The notes under the pieces are model-generated. The model worked only from the letters and a program-made list of their open reading frames with translations, did no database searches and had not been told where the DNA came from. A stretch of 64,000 nt of DNA from contig QOZR01000008.1 in NCBI GenBank assembly GCA_003576685.1, positions 209,975 through 273,974 of the forward strand, read 5' to 3'. Shown piece by piece: positions 9,142-18,573 of the stretch; positions within the stretch are counted from its first letter, which is position 1, and the number at the start of each line of letters is the position of its first letter. This DNA comes from Virgifigura deserti. Lineage in GTDB: Bacteria > Pseudomonadota > Alphaproteobacteria > Dongiales > Dongiaceae. The position numbers were made by a program, and so were the translations under genes.

Positions 9142-10101
9142 ATGCCGCGACTTCGACTGGCGTTCATGGGGACGCCCGATTTCGCCGTTCCCGCTCTCCG
9201 CGCTTTGCTCGAGGCTGGCCATGACCTGGCCGCCGTCTACACACAGCCGCCGCGCCCCGCCGGCCGCGGCCAACGGCCGAAGCTCTCGCCCGTGCACGCG
9301 GCCGCCGAAGCGCGCGGCCTCCCGGTCCGCACACCTCTCAGCCTGAAGGACCCCGCCGAGCAGACGGCCTTCGCCGCTCTCGGACTCGATGCCGCGGTCG
9401 TCGTCGCCTATGGGCTGATCCTTCCTCAGCTGATCCTGGATGCTCCGCGCCTGGGCTGCCTCAATATCCATGCCTCGCTGCTGCCGCGCTGGCGGGGTGC
9501 GGCGCCGATCCAGCGCGCGCTCCTCGCCGGGGATCCCGAAACCGGAATCAGCATCATGGCGATGGATGCCGGCCTCGATACGGGGCCCGTGCTCCTCACG
9601 GAGAGACTGCCCATCGGGCCGGACGACACGGCCGCGACGCTGCATGACCGGCTGGCGGCTCTCGGTGCCACCCTGGTGGTCGAGGCTCTGGAGGGACTCG
9701 ATGCCGGGCGTCTCCAGCCGACGCCGCAGCCCGCCGAGGGCGCGACCTATGCGGCGAAGCTGACCCGGGAGGAGGGGCGGCTCGACTGGCGCCGCCCGGC
9801 GGCGGCGCTGGAACGGCAGGTCCGCGCGCTGACGCCCTGGCCCGGCGCCTGGTTCGAGGCCGGCGGCGACCGCATCAAGGTGCTGTCGGCGGAGATCGTG
9901 GAGAACCCCGGATCATCCGACGCCAAGCCTGGCCGAGTGCTCGACGATCGCCTGACCGTCGCCTGTGGCGACCGTGCCTTGCGTCTGGCGAAGGTTCAGC
10001 GTGCCGGTAAGGCGCCGATGGCCGCGGCCGATTTCCTGCGCGGCTTTGTCCTGCCCGCCGGGACTCTGCTGGACCCAGGCTTGTCGGATCCTGGGACGTG
10101 A
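9142..10101 (+). CDS. fmt: Methionyl-tRNA formyltransferase
   Basis: Formylates initiator Met-tRNA using 10-formyl-tetrahydrofolate. The 319-residue protein starts with [13 protein letters not shown], has the catalytic triad N108, H110 and D146 within [17 protein letters not shown] and [10 protein letters not shown], and a C-terminal OB-fold tRNA-binding domain. Its TGA overlaps the GTG start of truA (GTGA at 10098), so the two are translationally coupled. Confidence 0.96.
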   Translation: MPRLRLAFMGTPDFAVPALRALLEAGHDLAAVYTQPPRPAGRGQRPKLSPVHAAAEARGLPVRTPLSLKDPAEQTAFAALGLDAAVVVAYGLILPQLILDAPRLGCLNIHASLLPRWRGAAPIQRALLAGDPETGISIMAMDAGLDTGPVLLTERLPIGPDDTAATLHDRLAALGATLVVEALEGLDAGRLQPTPQPAEGATYAAKLTREEGRLDWRRPAAALERQVRALTPWPGAWFEAGGDRIKVLSAEIVENPGSSDAKPGRVLDDRLTVACGDRALRLAKVQRAGKAPMAAADFLRGFVLPAGTLLDPGLSDPGT

Positions 10102-10835
10102 CCCGCTTCAAGCTGACCCTCGAATATGACGGCGGCGGCTTCGTCGGCTGGCAGCGGCAGGAGAACGGCCCCTCGGTGCAGCAGGCGGTCGAGGAGGCGG
10201 TGCGGGCCTTCTGCGGCGAGACCGTCACCGTCCATGCCGCCGGCCGGACCGACGCCGGGGTCCATGCGCTGGGCCAGGTCGCCCATCTCGATATCGCCCG
10301 CGAGACGACAGCCGACACCGTGCGCGACGCCGTCAACTTCCATCTGAAGCCGGCTCCAGTCGCCGTGGTGAGGGCCGAGGCGGTCGGGCCGGACTTCCAC
10401 GCCCGGTTCTCCGCGACCGCGCGGGCCTATCTCTACCGGATCGTGAACCGGCGGGCACCGCTCGCTCTCGACCGGGGGCGGGCCTGGGCGGTGCAGCCGC
10501 CGCTCGACGCGGTGGCGATGCAGGCGGCGGCACAAATTCTCGTTGGCCGTCATGATTTCACCAGCTTCCGCGCCACCCTCTGCCAGGCGAAGTCGCCGGT
10601 AAAGACGCTCGACCTGCTGGAGGTGACGCGCGCCGGCGAGGAAATCCGGATCACCGCCCGCGCCCGCTCCTTCCTGCATCATCAGGTGCGCAACATGGTC
10701 GGCACGCTGAAACTGGTCGGCGAAGGCAAGTGGAGCGCGGCCGAGGTTTCCAAGGCGCTCGCCGCCCGCGACCGCACCGCCGCCGGCCCGACGGCGCCGG
10801 CAGATGGGCTCTATCTTACGGACGTGTGGTACTAA
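10098..10835 (+). CDS. truA: tRNA pseudouridine(38-40) synthase
   Basis: Converts uridines 38-40 in the anticodon arm to pseudouridine. The 245-residue enzyme begins at a GTG overlapping the fmt stop. The catalytic Asp is D52 in [14 protein letters not shown], and the C-terminal half carries the conserved [15 protein letters not shown] stretch. It is the last gene of def-fmt-truA. Confidence 0.95.
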   Translation: MTRFKLTLEYDGGGFVGWQRQENGPSVQQAVEEAVRAFCGETVTVHAAGRTDAGVHALGQVAHLDIARETTADTVRDAVNFHLKPAPVAVVRAEAVGPDFHARFSATARAYLYRIVNRRAPLALDRGRAWAVQPPLDAVAMQAAAQILVGRHDFTSFRATLCQAKSPVKTLDLLEVTRAGEEIRITARARSFLHHQVRNMVGTLKLVGEGKWSAAEVSKALAARDRTAAGPTAPADGLYLTDVWY

Positions 10836-10990
10836 CCCGCTCGCTTTCCGCGAACATTCAAACCCTGACCTAAAGAACCGTTCGGCGACGGTGTTCGTTG
10901 CGGGCCGTCCCGCCATTTCAACCAGCGCAATACGGCGGAGCCTCGAAGCGATAGAACGGATCGCGGAGCATTCAGGGGAACGGTGCCTCC

Positions 10991-11089
10991 ATGACATCGC
11001 AAGGGAAAAAGCGGCAGCCGCTACTCGCCGCGGGCCTCTCGCTTCTCGTGCCCGGACTCGAGCAGCTTTACAACAGCGAGCCGAGGTGA
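10991..11089 (+). pseudogene. N-terminal segment of the signal peptidase, cut off by an in-frame TGA
   Basis: A 32-codon frame starting ATG at 10991 encodes a lysine-rich start and then LLAAGLSLLVPGLEQLYNSE, which closely resembles the first membrane-associated segment (SLxxPGLGQLYNG) found at the start of many multi-spanning signal-peptidase-like proteins. It ends at a TGA at 11087-11089. The downstream signal peptidase ATG at 11096 is in the same frame with no further stop, so removing the TGA (one change from CGA, Arg) would give one continuous protein. The likeliest reading is a nonsense mutation or sequencing error; translation restart after a short leader is another. Confidence 0.6.
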
Positions 11090-11095
11090 GCGCTC

Positions 11096-11980
11096 ATGTT
11101 CTTGGCCGTAGGGGCTGTGGCGAGCTTGACGCTGTGCCTCATCGATGTCCTTGCGCCGCCGGTCGAGTCACTGACGGGGCTCATTCTGTTGGTTGCGATC
11201 GCGTTTGGTTTCGTCCCGGTTTGGATTGTGAGCATCGTGAATGCTTACCGCTCGGCCCGCCGCGACGGTGTGATCGAGCTTGGGCGCTATAACAGGTGGT
11301 ATGTGTATGTCGCGATCCTGCTCGCTGCCCATCTCATGCTGCTCCTGTTCGAGAACCGGGGGAGCGATTTCGAGCTCTTCCACATGCCTGCCCGGTCGAT
11401 GCTCCCGACGATGCAGGCCGGGGATTACTTTGTTCTGGCGGGTAGCGCTTACCGCGATCAACAGCCGGAGCGCGGTGATGTCGCCGTGTTCAAGCTGCCG
11501 AGCGGTGGCGAGACGAGCTACATCAAGCGCATCGTTGGCCTGCCCGGCGACCACATCCAGATGCGTGATGGGCGGCTCTACATCAGTGGCGATCCGGTGA
11601 AGCGCGAGCGACTCGGACCCGAGGTGACGGAAGCCTACGAAGTGGCGTGGGGTTTTCTCCCGAGCGAGAGCGCGGAAATATATCGGGAGGCGCTGCCGAA
11701 TGGCGTCAGCTATGACATCATCGAGGTCAGCGACAAGGTGCCGCTCGATAACACATCCGTCTATATGGTCCCGCCCGGCCACTATTTCGCTCTGGGCGAC
11801 AATCGGGACAATTCGCAGGACAGCCGAACCTCGATGGTCGGCTTCATCCCGGCGGAGAACCTCGTCGGCCGAGCCAAGTTTGTCTTTTACTCGACCGCCG
11901 CTCACAATGCCAGCTTCCTGCATATCTGGCGATGGTTGCCGGCGACGCGGATGGACCGGATCGGCGCGCGAATCCAGTAG
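11096..11980 (+). CDS. Accessory signal peptidase I (S26 family), possibly N-terminally truncated
   Basis: Membrane protease that removes signal peptides outside the membrane. From the ATG at 11096 the protein has 294 residues with hydrophobic segments at about 2-20, 27-47 and 69-85, then the catalytic domain: Ser101 in ARSMLPTM, box C ERGDVAVFKLP, the general base Lys144 in SYIKRIVGLPGD, and box E GDNRDNSQDSR. All catalytic features are intact. The conserved N-terminal segment is separated by an in-frame TGA at 11087. It stands alone, not beside rnc-era as the usual lepB does, so it is likely an extra paralogue. Confidence 0.82.
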   Translation: MFLAVGAVASLTLCLIDVLAPPVESLTGLILLVAIAFGFVPVWIVSIVNAYRSARRDGVIELGRYNRWYVYVAILLAAHLMLLLFENRGSDFELFHMPARSMLPTMQAGDYFVLAGSAYRDQQPERGDVAVFKLPSGGETSYIKRIVGLPGDHIQMRDGRLYISGDPVKRERLGPEVTEAYEVAWGFLPSESAEIYREALPNGVSYDIIEVSDKVPLDNTSVYMVPPGHYFALGDNRDNSQDSRTSMVGFIPAENLVGRAKFVFYSTAAHNASFLHIWRWLPATRMDRIGARIQ

Positions 11981-12015
11981 CCGCCTTCCGATCCCCTATT
12001 GGAGCGCAACCGATA

Positions 12016-12585
12016 TTACGTCAGCATTCCGTCCGTCGTGCTCGTGATGAGCAGACTAATAGCGATATCGAGCGCGACGATGCCGATGGCCGCTAGGCCG
12101 TTTATCCGCAGAGCCGTCTTGACGATGAACCAGGCGATCGCCAGGAGCAAAAGGGAGGCGAAGATCCCGACAAGGCGATCGAGACCGGTCGGCAGCACGC
12201 CATCGGATGTCAGCAGCGTCACCGGCAGATAGACGGCGATTTGCAGCACGGCCGACCAGTTGTAGGCGATGATGAAGCCGAGATACTCCGTCTCTCGGTC
12301 GAGGCTGCGGCTGACATAGACCATGGCCAGCGGAAACGCCGTCCAGCTGATGACATAGGCGATCCCCTCGACGAGGAACAGCCGCGGCCAGCCGGCCTGG
12401 ACCGGCATGTCCATGAAATGGAGCGCGAGCAGCAGCGCGTAGAACGGCGCGATGAACACCGCGACGCGGAACGACCGCCAGAATCCCTCCAGCGACCGAT
12501 CGAAATAGGCCATGCCCTGCGGATCGAAATGCGCCAGGCGCCAAATGCCGGTCAGTGCGACCGCGGTCTCGCCGGCTGTCAGCAT
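12016..12585 (-). CDS. Membrane protein of unknown function downstream of dapE
   Basis: A 189-residue protein with about five hydrophobic helices ([76 protein letters not shown]). Its ATG (complement of 12583-12585) overlaps the last bases of dapE, so it is translated with it. I recognise no domain. The position suggests an operon tail rather than a role in lysine synthesis. No charged or catalytic motif stands out. Confidence 0.72.
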   Translation of the reverse strand: MLTAGETAVALTGIWRLAHFDPQGMAYFDRSLEGFWRSFRVAVFIAPFYALLLALHFMDMPVQAGWPRLFLVEGIAYVISWTAFPLAMVYVSRSLDRETEYLGFIIAYNWSAVLQIAVYLPVTLLTSDGVLPTGLDRLVGIFASLLLLAIAWFIVKTALRINGLAAIGIVALDIAISLLITSTTDGMLT

Positions 12586-13781
12586 CTATCTGTCGCAGCC
12601 CCAGAGTCACCCATCGGGAAATAGCTGTCCAGAACGGCGGCATAGATCTCGGTCAGGGCAACAAGATCGGCGACCGGAACGCGCTCATCGATCTTGTGCA
12701 TGGTCTGCCCGGCCAGTCCGAACTCGGCGACCGGGCAGAAATCCTTGATGAACCGCGCGTCCGAGGTGCCGCCGGTCGTGCTGAACTCCGGCCGGCGGCC
12801 CAGCACCTTCTCCACCGCATCGCCGACCAAATCCGAGAGAGTCCCCGGCGGCGTCAGAAAGGCCTCGCCGCTGATCGAAAGATCGAGGTCGTACCGCCCG
12901 CCCGCCGCATCCAACCGGGCGCGCAGCCACCGTTCGACGTCCGCGCCGCTGTGCCGGTCGTTGAAGCGGACGTTGAAGACCGCGCGCGCCTCGGCTGGAA
13001 TCACGTTGGTGGCCGGGTTGCCGACGTCGACGGTCGAGATCTGCAGGGTGGAGGGTTGAAAATGCGCCGAGCCCTCGTCCAGCGGCTCGGAGGTGATGGC
13101 GTGCAGCATGCGCACCAGATGATGGATCGGGTTGTCGGCGAGATGCGGATAGGCCGTGTGCCCCTGAATGCCCTGCACCGTCAGCCGCGCGGTCAGGCTT
13201 CCCCGCCGCCCGATCTTCACCATCTCGCCAAGACGCGTCGGGTTCGTCGGCTCGCCGACCAGACAGGCGTCGAGCCGTTCGCCGCGCTCCCGCAGCCACT
13301 CCAGGACGCGGCGGGTGCCGTTGACTGCGGGGCCTTCCTCGTCGCCGGTGATCAGCAGGCTGATGCGCCCGCCGAAGCCCGGCCCCCGTTCTTTCAGAAA
13401 CCGACCGGCAGCGGCCGCGAAGCAGGCGACGGCGCCCTTCATGTCCGCCGCGCCGCGACCGCACAGCATGCCGTCGACGAGCTCGGCCCCGAACGGATCG
13501 GTCGTCCAATGTGCCGGATCACCCGTCGGCACCACGTCGGTATGGCCGGCGAAGCAGAAGTTCGGGCCGTCGCCGCCGGTGACTGCATAGAGATTGTCGA
13601 CCGAGGGGCTGTCGCCACCCTCGAAGCGCAGGCGGTGGCAAGTGAACCCCAGCGGCTCGAGCGTCCGCTGCAGCACCTCCAGGGCGCCGGCGTTTTCCGG
13701 AGTCACGCTCGGGCAGCGGATCAGCGCGCGGGCCAACTCGATCGGATCGATGTCGGCAGCCGCCGTGTCCCCGGAGGTCAT
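12579..13781 (-). CDS. dapE: Succinyl-diaminopimelate desuccinylase
   Basis: Hydrolyses N-succinyl-LL-diaminopimelate in lysine and peptidoglycan synthesis. The 400-residue M20 metallopeptidase has [13 protein letters not shown] (metal ligand H80, D82), bridging D113 in [10 protein letters not shown], the catalytic pair E148-E149 in [12 protein letters not shown], and a dimerisation domain in the middle. It follows dapD by about 20 bases on the minus strand, matching pathway order, and overlaps the membrane protein gene after it. Confidence 0.95.
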   Translation of the reverse strand: MTSGDTAAADIDPIELARALIRCPSVTPENAGALEVLQRTLEPLGFTCHRLRFEGGDSPSVDNLYAVTGGDGPNFCFAGHTDVVPTGDPAHWTTDPFGAELVDGMLCGRGAADMKGAVACFAAAAGRFLKERGPGFGGRISLLITGDEEGPAVNGTRRVLEWLRERGERLDACLVGEPTNPTRLGEMVKIGRRGSLTARLTVQGIQGHTAYPHLADNPIHHLVRMLHAITSEPLDEGSAHFQPSTLQISTVDVGNPATNVIPAEARAVFNVRFNDRHSGADVERWLRARLDAAGGRYDLDLSISGEAFLTPPGTLSDLVGDAVEKVLGRRPEFSTTGGTSDARFIKDFCPVAEFGLAGQTMHKIDERVPVADLVALTEIYAAVLDSYFPMGDSGAATDRC

Positions 13782-13802
13782 GAGGCGGAAGTCATGGCGG
13801 GA

Positions 13803-14693
13803 TCAGTCCCGCAGCAGCTCGTTGATCGAGGTCTTGGCGCGCGTCTTCTCGTCCACCCGCTTGACGATCACCGCGCAATAGAGGCCGGGGCCGGGCTCGC
13901 CATTGGGCAGCGGCTTGCCCGGCACTGTGCCGGAGACCACGACGGAATAGGCCGGAACGCGCCCGTAATGGATTTCCCCCGTCGTACGGTCGACGATCTT
14001 CGTCGAGGCGCCGAGATAGACGCCCATCGACAGCACCGAACCCTCCTCGACGACGACGCCCTCGGCGACCTCCGCCCGGGCGCCGATGAAGCAGTTGTCC
14101 TCGATGATTACCGGTCCGGCCTGGATCGGCTCGAGCACGCCGCCGATGCCGGCACCGCCGGAGATGTGGCAGTTCCGGCCGATCTGAGCGCAGGAGCCCA
14201 CGGTGGCCCAGGTGTCGATCATGGTGCCCTGATCGACATAGGCGCCGACATTGACGAAGCTCGGCATCAGCACGACGCCGGGCGCGACATAGGCTGAACG
14301 GCGAACGACGCAGTTCGGCACCGCGCGGAATCCGGCCGCGCGGAACTCTCCGTCGCCCCAGCCGGCGAACTTCGACGGCACCTTGTCGAACCAGGCGGCC
14401 TCGGCCTCGCCATCGGTCGGGGAGGCCCCGGGCGAAACCAGCCCGCCGAAGCGCCCACCGCCCGGGATCGGAGCGGTATCGTAGAGGCGAAACGACAGCA
14501 GCACCGCTTTCTTCAGCCATTGATTGGTGGTCCAGGCGCCGTCCCGCTTCTCGGCGACGCGGAGCGTGCCGCGGTCGAGCCCGTCAAGCGCCGCCTCGAC
14601 GGCGTCGCGGACGGCGCCGCTCGTCGCCGGCGACAGGCCGTCGCGCTGCTCCCAGGCCGAATCGATGGTGGCTTGCAGATCTTCGGTCGTCAT
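13803..14693 (-). CDS. dapD: Tetrahydrodipicolinate N-succinyltransferase
   Basis: Transfers succinyl from succinyl-CoA to tetrahydrodipicolinate, the step two before DapE. The 296-residue product starts [18 protein letters not shown], and its C-terminal half shows left-handed beta-helix hexapeptide repeats with the conserved [20 protein letters not shown] and [13 protein letters not shown] stretches. The frame is open upstream, but the ATG complementing 14691-14693 gives the usual family N-terminus. First gene of a dapD-dapE-membrane protein operon. Confidence 0.95.
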   Translation of the reverse strand: MTTEDLQATIDSAWEQRDGLSPATSGAVRDAVEAALDGLDRGTLRVAEKRDGAWTTNQWLKKAVLLSFRLYDTAPIPGGGRFGGLVSPGASPTDGEAEAAWFDKVPSKFAGWGDGEFRAAGFRAVPNCVVRRSAYVAPGVVLMPSFVNVGAYVDQGTMIDTWATVGSCAQIGRNCHISGGAGIGGVLEPIQAGPVIIEDNCFIGARAEVAEGVVVEEGSVLSMGVYLGASTKIVDRTTGEIHYGRVPAYSVVVSGTVPGKPLPNGEPGPGLYCAVIVKRVDEKTRAKTSINELLRD

Positions 14694-14784
14694 GGAATGG
14701 ATCCCGGAGATAGGTCGGTGACGGCGCCCGAAGATGGTGCAGCGGGCGCGGGCTGTCAACGCTGGCGGAAGGTGCGCCCTCGCC

Positions 14785-14843
14785 CTTCGACAGGCTCAGG
14801 GTGAGGGGTTCAGGATAGCCCCCTCATGCTAAGCCTGTCGAAG
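14785..14843. repeat. Palindromic intergenic repeat (CTTCGACAGGCTCAG type)
   Basis: Two 24-base arms, CTTCGACAGGCTCAGGGTGA... at 14785-14808 and its near-perfect inverted copy at 14820-14843 (three mismatches), flank an 11-base loop. The core CTTCGACAGGCTCAG/CTGAGCCTGTCGAAG is a motif I know as a dispersed REP-like element in several alphaproteobacteria. It lies between the start of dapD and the end of the HAD nucleotidase gene. Only one copy is in this window, so dispersal in this genome cannot be shown here. Confidence 0.7.
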
Positions 14844-14858
14844 CATCAGCGGCGAGGC

Positions 14859-15590
14859 TCAAGCGCCCCGATTGGCCGCCGCGCGTTCGAGCCAGCCAAT
14901 GAGGTCGTCGGTGACATAGTCGATATGGGGGCCGTCCCGCCCGTCCTGCGCCCATTCCGAGTCGGTCCGCACCAGAACGGTTGTCATGCCCAGCGCGGCA
15001 GCCGGCGCAAGGTTGCGCGGCAGGTCCTCGAACATCGCGGCCGCGCGCGGGTCGATCGCGTGCTCGCGGATCATGCTGGCATAGCAGCCGGGGTCCGGCT
15101 TCGGCACATAGTTCGCGGCGATGATGTCGAAGATGCCGTGGAAGTGATGGGCCACCCCCAGCCGGGCCATCACGTTCTCGGCATGCTTGACCGAACCGTT
15201 GGTGAAGATGACCTTCCGGCCCGGAAGCCGGCCGAGGACGGCGTCGAGCGCCGGGCTCGGCTGAACCGGCGAGCAGTCGATCGCATGGACATAGTCGAGG
15301 AATTCGGTCGGCGTCAGGCCGTGATGCATCATCAGGCCGCGCAGCGTCGTGCCATATTCCCGGAAATACTGCTTCTGAACGCGCTGCGCCTCCGCCGCGT
15401 CCACCGAGAGGAAGCGCTGGATGAACTCGCCCATGCGCTGATCGACTTGGGCGAACAGGTTGCAGGAGGCGGGATAGAGCGTGTTGTCGAGGTCGAAGAT
15501 CCAGGAGTCGACATGATCGAGGGCACCCTTCGGCGGGAGCCCGGTCGCCGCCTCGGCCGGGCGCGATGACGCAGAGCTATTGTCAGGCAT
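14859..15590 (-). CDS. HAD-family pyrimidine 5'-nucleotidase
   Basis: A 243-residue haloacid-dehalogenase-fold phosphatase of the pyrimidine 5'-nucleotidase group (SDT1/PHM8-like). HAD motif I is WIFDLDNTLYP (nucleophile and acid Asp), motif II is VIFTNGS, and motif III/IV is the Lys in YVPKPDPG with MFEDLPRNLAPA. The frame is open to 15842; I chose the ATG at 15590 because the protein then begins shortly before motif I. It sits alone between the palindromic repeat and the P1 peptidase gene. Likely hydrolyses nucleoside monophosphates; the precise substrate is inferred. Confidence 0.83.
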   Translation of the reverse strand: MPDNSSASSRPAEAATGLPPKGALDHVDSWIFDLDNTLYPASCNLFAQVDQRMGEFIQRFLSVDAAEAQRVQKQYFREYGTTLRGLMMHHGLTPTEFLDYVHAIDCSPVQPSPALDAVLGRLPGRKVIFTNGSVKHAENVMARLGVAHHFHGIFDIIAANYVPKPDPGCYASMIREHAIDPRAAAMFEDLPRNLAPAAALGMTTVLVRTDSEWAQDGRDGPHIDYVTDDLIGWLERAAANRGA

Positions 15591-15670
15591 GATCAAGATA
15601 TAAGGGGACGACGGGCGCGGGGCAATCCCTCCTATGGGAGCCCTCCCGTGGGGCAGGGGGCGGGTCGGTG

Positions 15671-16774
15671 CTATTTGATCCGACCGTGTCGTGACATGAT
15701 GTCGCGTAGCGCGTCGTGGTCGATCGCCCGACAGACCTTGCCGCGCGGTTTGACGGTCGACATGTCCTCGGCCGCGACCAGCGCGTTGATCACCGCCTCC
15801 TCGGTGGCTTCGACCGCCGCGAGATAGATCGGATCGAAGCAATTGTCGGCGACATATTCCAGGGTGCTCCGAGGCGCCGCCATCTGTTGGCGCGACATCG
15901 GGTTGGCCACGCTGAAGGCGAGAAAGATATCGCCGGAGCTGTTCCCGCCGGGCGTGCCGTTGCGGCCGATGCCGATCGAGGCGCGCTCGGCCAGCCGGCG
16001 CAACTGGTGCGGCAGCATCGGGGCGTCGGTGCCGATCACGACGATGATCGAGCCGCGCTCCGTGTCGAGCAGGCGGTCGTCGCGGAGATAGCGCCCGACC
16101 GGCACCCCGAGAATGGTCAGCCAGTCCCGGATGCCGTGGTTCGCCTGCACGAGCGCTCCGACCGTGTAGTCCTCTCCGCCGACGGTGATCCGGCGGGACG
16201 CCGTCCCGGTCCCGCCCTTGTACTCGTAGCAGATCATGCCGGTGCCGCCGCCGACATTGCCCTCGGCGATAGCGCCGCCGGCAGCGGCGCCGAGCGCGTC
16301 ATAGACATGGGCCTCCGTCACATGCTGGCCATTGATGTCGTTCAGCACGCCGTCATAGGTCTCAGCGACCACCGGCAGGGCCCAGAGATGCTCGTCGCGG
16401 AACTCCGCCGGATGGCTGTCCATCATCCAGCGCGTCACGGCATGATGGACGATTCCGACGCTGTGAGTATTGGTGATGCAGATCGGGCTGAGGAAGTGGC
16501 CCGCATCGCGAATCCAGTGCACGCCGGTCATTTCGCCGTTGCCGTTGAGCGCATGGACGCCGGCCCAGATCGGCATGAGCTCGCGCTGCCGGCCGCGCGG
16601 CAGAATGGCGGTCACGCCGGTCCGCACCGGACCCTTGCCGACAACCAGTTCGCCGTCGCCCTCGATCAGCGTGCTGTACCCGACGAGGACGCCAGGAACA
16701 TCGGTGAGGGCGTTGTGTGGACCGGGCCTGCCGGCAAAGTCCAGACCGAGATCCCGCGCCCTTGTTCTTTGCAT
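15671..16774 (-). CDS. P1 family (S58) aminopeptidase, DmpA/BapA type
   Basis: N-terminal-nucleophile peptidase that cleaves itself and acts on short peptides with D- or beta-amino-acid ends in studied members (DmpA, BapA). The 367-residue product begins MQRTRARDLGLDFAG after a GAGG ribosome site. The autocleavage and nucleophile site is RNGTPGGNSSGDIFLAF, where the Ser after Asn is the expected catalytic residue. It has no signal peptide. It is divergent from a peptide-type ABC importer across about 190 bases, so uptake and cytoplasmic hydrolysis of unusual peptides is a reasonable inference. Confidence 0.87.
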   Translation of the reverse strand: MQRTRARDLGLDFAGRPGPHNALTDVPGVLVGYSTLIEGDGELVVGKGPVRTGVTAILPRGRQRELMPIWAGVHALNGNGEMTGVHWIRDAGHFLSPICITNTHSVGIVHHAVTRWMMDSHPAEFRDEHLWALPVVAETYDGVLNDINGQHVTEAHVYDALGAAAGGAIAEGNVGGGTGMICYEYKGGTGTASRRITVGGEDYTVGALVQANHGIRDWLTILGVPVGRYLRDDRLLDTERGSIIVVIGTDAPMLPHQLRRLAERASIGIGRNGTPGGNSSGDIFLAFSVANPMSRQQMAAPRSTLEYVADNCFDPIYLAAVEATEEAVINALVAAEDMSTVKPRGKVCRAIDHDALRDIMSRHGRIK

Positions 16775-16876
16775 CCGCTCCTCACCTCGATTTGCCGGCG
16801 ACATCCGGCCGGCCTGCCGCCTATCGGTCTAAGCGATCCGTTCGCTCCGCAGGAAATGATATATTCACACCATTAA

Positions 16877-16905
16877 TTGACAACATGTTATTTTTGCAAC
16901 ATAGT
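16877..16905 (+). promoter_or_regulatory. Promoter of the peptide ABC importer operon, with palindrome
   Basis: TTGACA at 16877-16882 and CATAGT at 16900-16905 are separated by exactly 17 bases, in an unusually AT-rich stretch of this GC-rich region. The perfect 8-base palindrome AACATGTT (16882-16889) overlaps the -35 edge, and a related CAACAT recurs at 16897-16902. This is a plausible binding place for the RpiR-type regulator encoded at the operon end. Confidence 0.6.
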
Positions 16906-16965
16906 GTGAAGACAATCGAACCTGCGAAAACGTGGGACGTCGATGAGGCGATCAGGGAGGAAGAA

Positions 16966-18480
16966 ATGATCTGGCGTAGCATTGGAGCCGCCGCAGCCGT
17001 AGCGGCCTGCATTCTTACCGGCGCCGGCAGTGCCGGGAGCGAGGAACTCGTTCGCATCGCCTCGCCCTATAAGACGACGACGCTCGACCCGTCCCGCTCG
17101 GCGGCGGCCGGCAATATCGAGACCTTCGGGCAGCTTTACGCGCGCCTGTTGCGACGCGATCAGAACGGCGAACTGGCGCCCGGACTTGCCGAGTCCTGGG
17201 AGATTTCCGACGACGGCAAGACGGTCACGCTGACGCTGCGGGACGCGAAGTTCTCCGACGGCAGCCCGATCACGGCAGAGGACGTGGTGTTCAGCCTCCT
17301 GAGGGTTCGTGATCACCCCGAGTCGGCCTATCCCGCGCCCCTGCAGCAACTCGCCGAGGCAAAGGCGAAGGACGAGAAGACGGTCGTCCTGACGCTCGAG
17401 CATCCCTTCGCGCCGTTCCTCGGCAACCTCGAGGTCTTCAACGCGGGCATCGTGTCGAAGACGGATGTGGAGGCGCGCGGTGAGGAGGAGGCCTTCGCGT
17501 CGGATCCAGTCACCTCGGGACCCTACCAGGTGCGGGAGTGGCGCCCAAACGACCGCCTCGTTCTGGAGGCCAGCCCGAACTATTGGCGCGAGGGGTATCC
17601 GAAGAATGACGGAGCGGAACTGATCGAAGTCGGCTCCGAGAACACGCGGGTCGCCATGATGCTCTCCGGCGAGGTCGATGCCGCGCGCGAGATCCCCTGG
17701 TCGCAGGTATCCGACCTGCAGACGCGCGAAGGCTTAGAAATGCCTCTCGAGCCGTCGACGGTCATTTACATGACCCTGCTGAACGAGGGACGTGCGCCGT
17801 TCGACGATGTCCGCGTCCGTCAGGCGGCCGCGCATGCGATCGACGTGAAGGCGGTCGCCAAGGCGATGACCTTCGGCCATGCCGAGCCGGCCAATACGAC
17901 CCTGCCCGGCGCACTCGACTTCCATCATTCGGAGTACCCGGGCATCGCCTATGATCCGGCGAAGGCCAAGGCGCTTCTGGAGGAGTCGGACTATGACGGC
18001 GAGGATATCGTGATCCTCATCAGCGACATCGCCGACATCGACAAACTGGCCGTCCTTTTGCAGGCGCAGTGGGCGGCCGTGGGGCTGAAGGCGAAGATCG
18101 AGAAGGTCGACCGCGGCGTCTGGTGGGAGCGGATTCCGAACGGCGACTACGATGCCGCGCCGAGTTGGTGGTACAACGAAACGATGGACCCGGATCTCGC
18201 CGCGCGGTGGGCGCTCTGCGGAACCTGCGGCAACCGCTCGTTCTACACGAACTACGACGATCCCAAGGTCAATGAGCTGATCGAGGCCGCCGCCGCCGAG
18301 TTCGATCCGGAGAAGCGGACGGCGCTCTATCACGAGATCCAGGAGATCACGACGACGGAAGTCTCCCAGATCCCGCTCTACTACCCGCCATTCACCAACG
18401 CCTATAGCGCGCGGGTCGAGGGCCTTCAGATGACGCCCGCCCTGCAGTGGACGCTGGAGGAAACGGAAGTCGTCGAATAG
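16966..18480 (+). CDS. Dipeptide/oligopeptide ABC transporter substrate-binding protein
   Basis: Periplasmic binding protein of the SBP_bac_5 (DppA/OppA) family, 504 residues. A signal peptide ends near GAGSAGSEE; the mature start LVRIASPYKTTTLDPSRS and the segment LAESWEISDDGKTVTLTLRD are family hallmarks. The ATG at 16966 follows GGGAGGAAG; earlier frame is untranslated leader. It is the first gene of a five-gene operon (binding protein, permease, permease, fused ATPase, RpiR regulator). The ligand cannot be told from sequence; the divergent P1 peptidase suggests peptides. Confidence 0.88.
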   Translation: MIWRSIGAAAAVAACILTGAGSAGSEELVRIASPYKTTTLDPSRSAAAGNIETFGQLYARLLRRDQNGELAPGLAESWEISDDGKTVTLTLRDAKFSDGSPITAEDVVFSLLRVRDHPESAYPAPLQQLAEAKAKDEKTVVLTLEHPFAPFLGNLEVFNAGIVSKTDVEARGEEEAFASDPVTSGPYQVREWRPNDRLVLEASPNYWREGYPKNDGAELIEVGSENTRVAMMLSGEVDAAREIPWSQVSDLQTREGLEMPLEPSTVIYMTLLNEGRAPFDDVRVRQAAAHAIDVKAVAKAMTFGHAEPANTTLPGALDFHHSEYPGIAYDPAKAKALLEESDYDGEDIVILISDIADIDKLAVLLQAQWAAVGLKAKIEKVDRGVWWERIPNGDYDAAPSWWYNETMDPDLAARWALCGTCGNRSFYTNYDDPKVNELIEAAAAEFDPEKRTALYHEIQEITTTEVSQIPLYYPPFTNAYSARVEGLQMTPALQWTLEETEVVE

Positions 18481-18492
18481 CGCAAGGCACGG

Positions 18493-18520
18493 GCCGGGGC
18501 GATTGCTGCATCGTCCCGGC
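18493..18520 (+). terminator. Intercistronic hairpin after the binding-protein gene
   Basis: GCCGGGGCGAT (18493-18503) pairs with ATCGTCCCGGC (18510-18520) with one G-U pair and a 6-base loop. No T-run follows, so it is more likely an mRNA-stabilising or attenuating structure that raises binding-protein level over the permeases, as is common in ABC operons. Confidence 0.55.
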
Positions 18521-18573
18521 TATCTCTGCTCGGCCGGTCCCGGCGCCGGACGGCGCGCCACTTCGGAGTCCCG

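Noticed and set aside
12555..14297. 580-codon plus-strand frame opposite dapE and dapD
   Set aside because: Long antisense frame caused by high GC; dapE and dapD have all catalytic motifs on the other strand.
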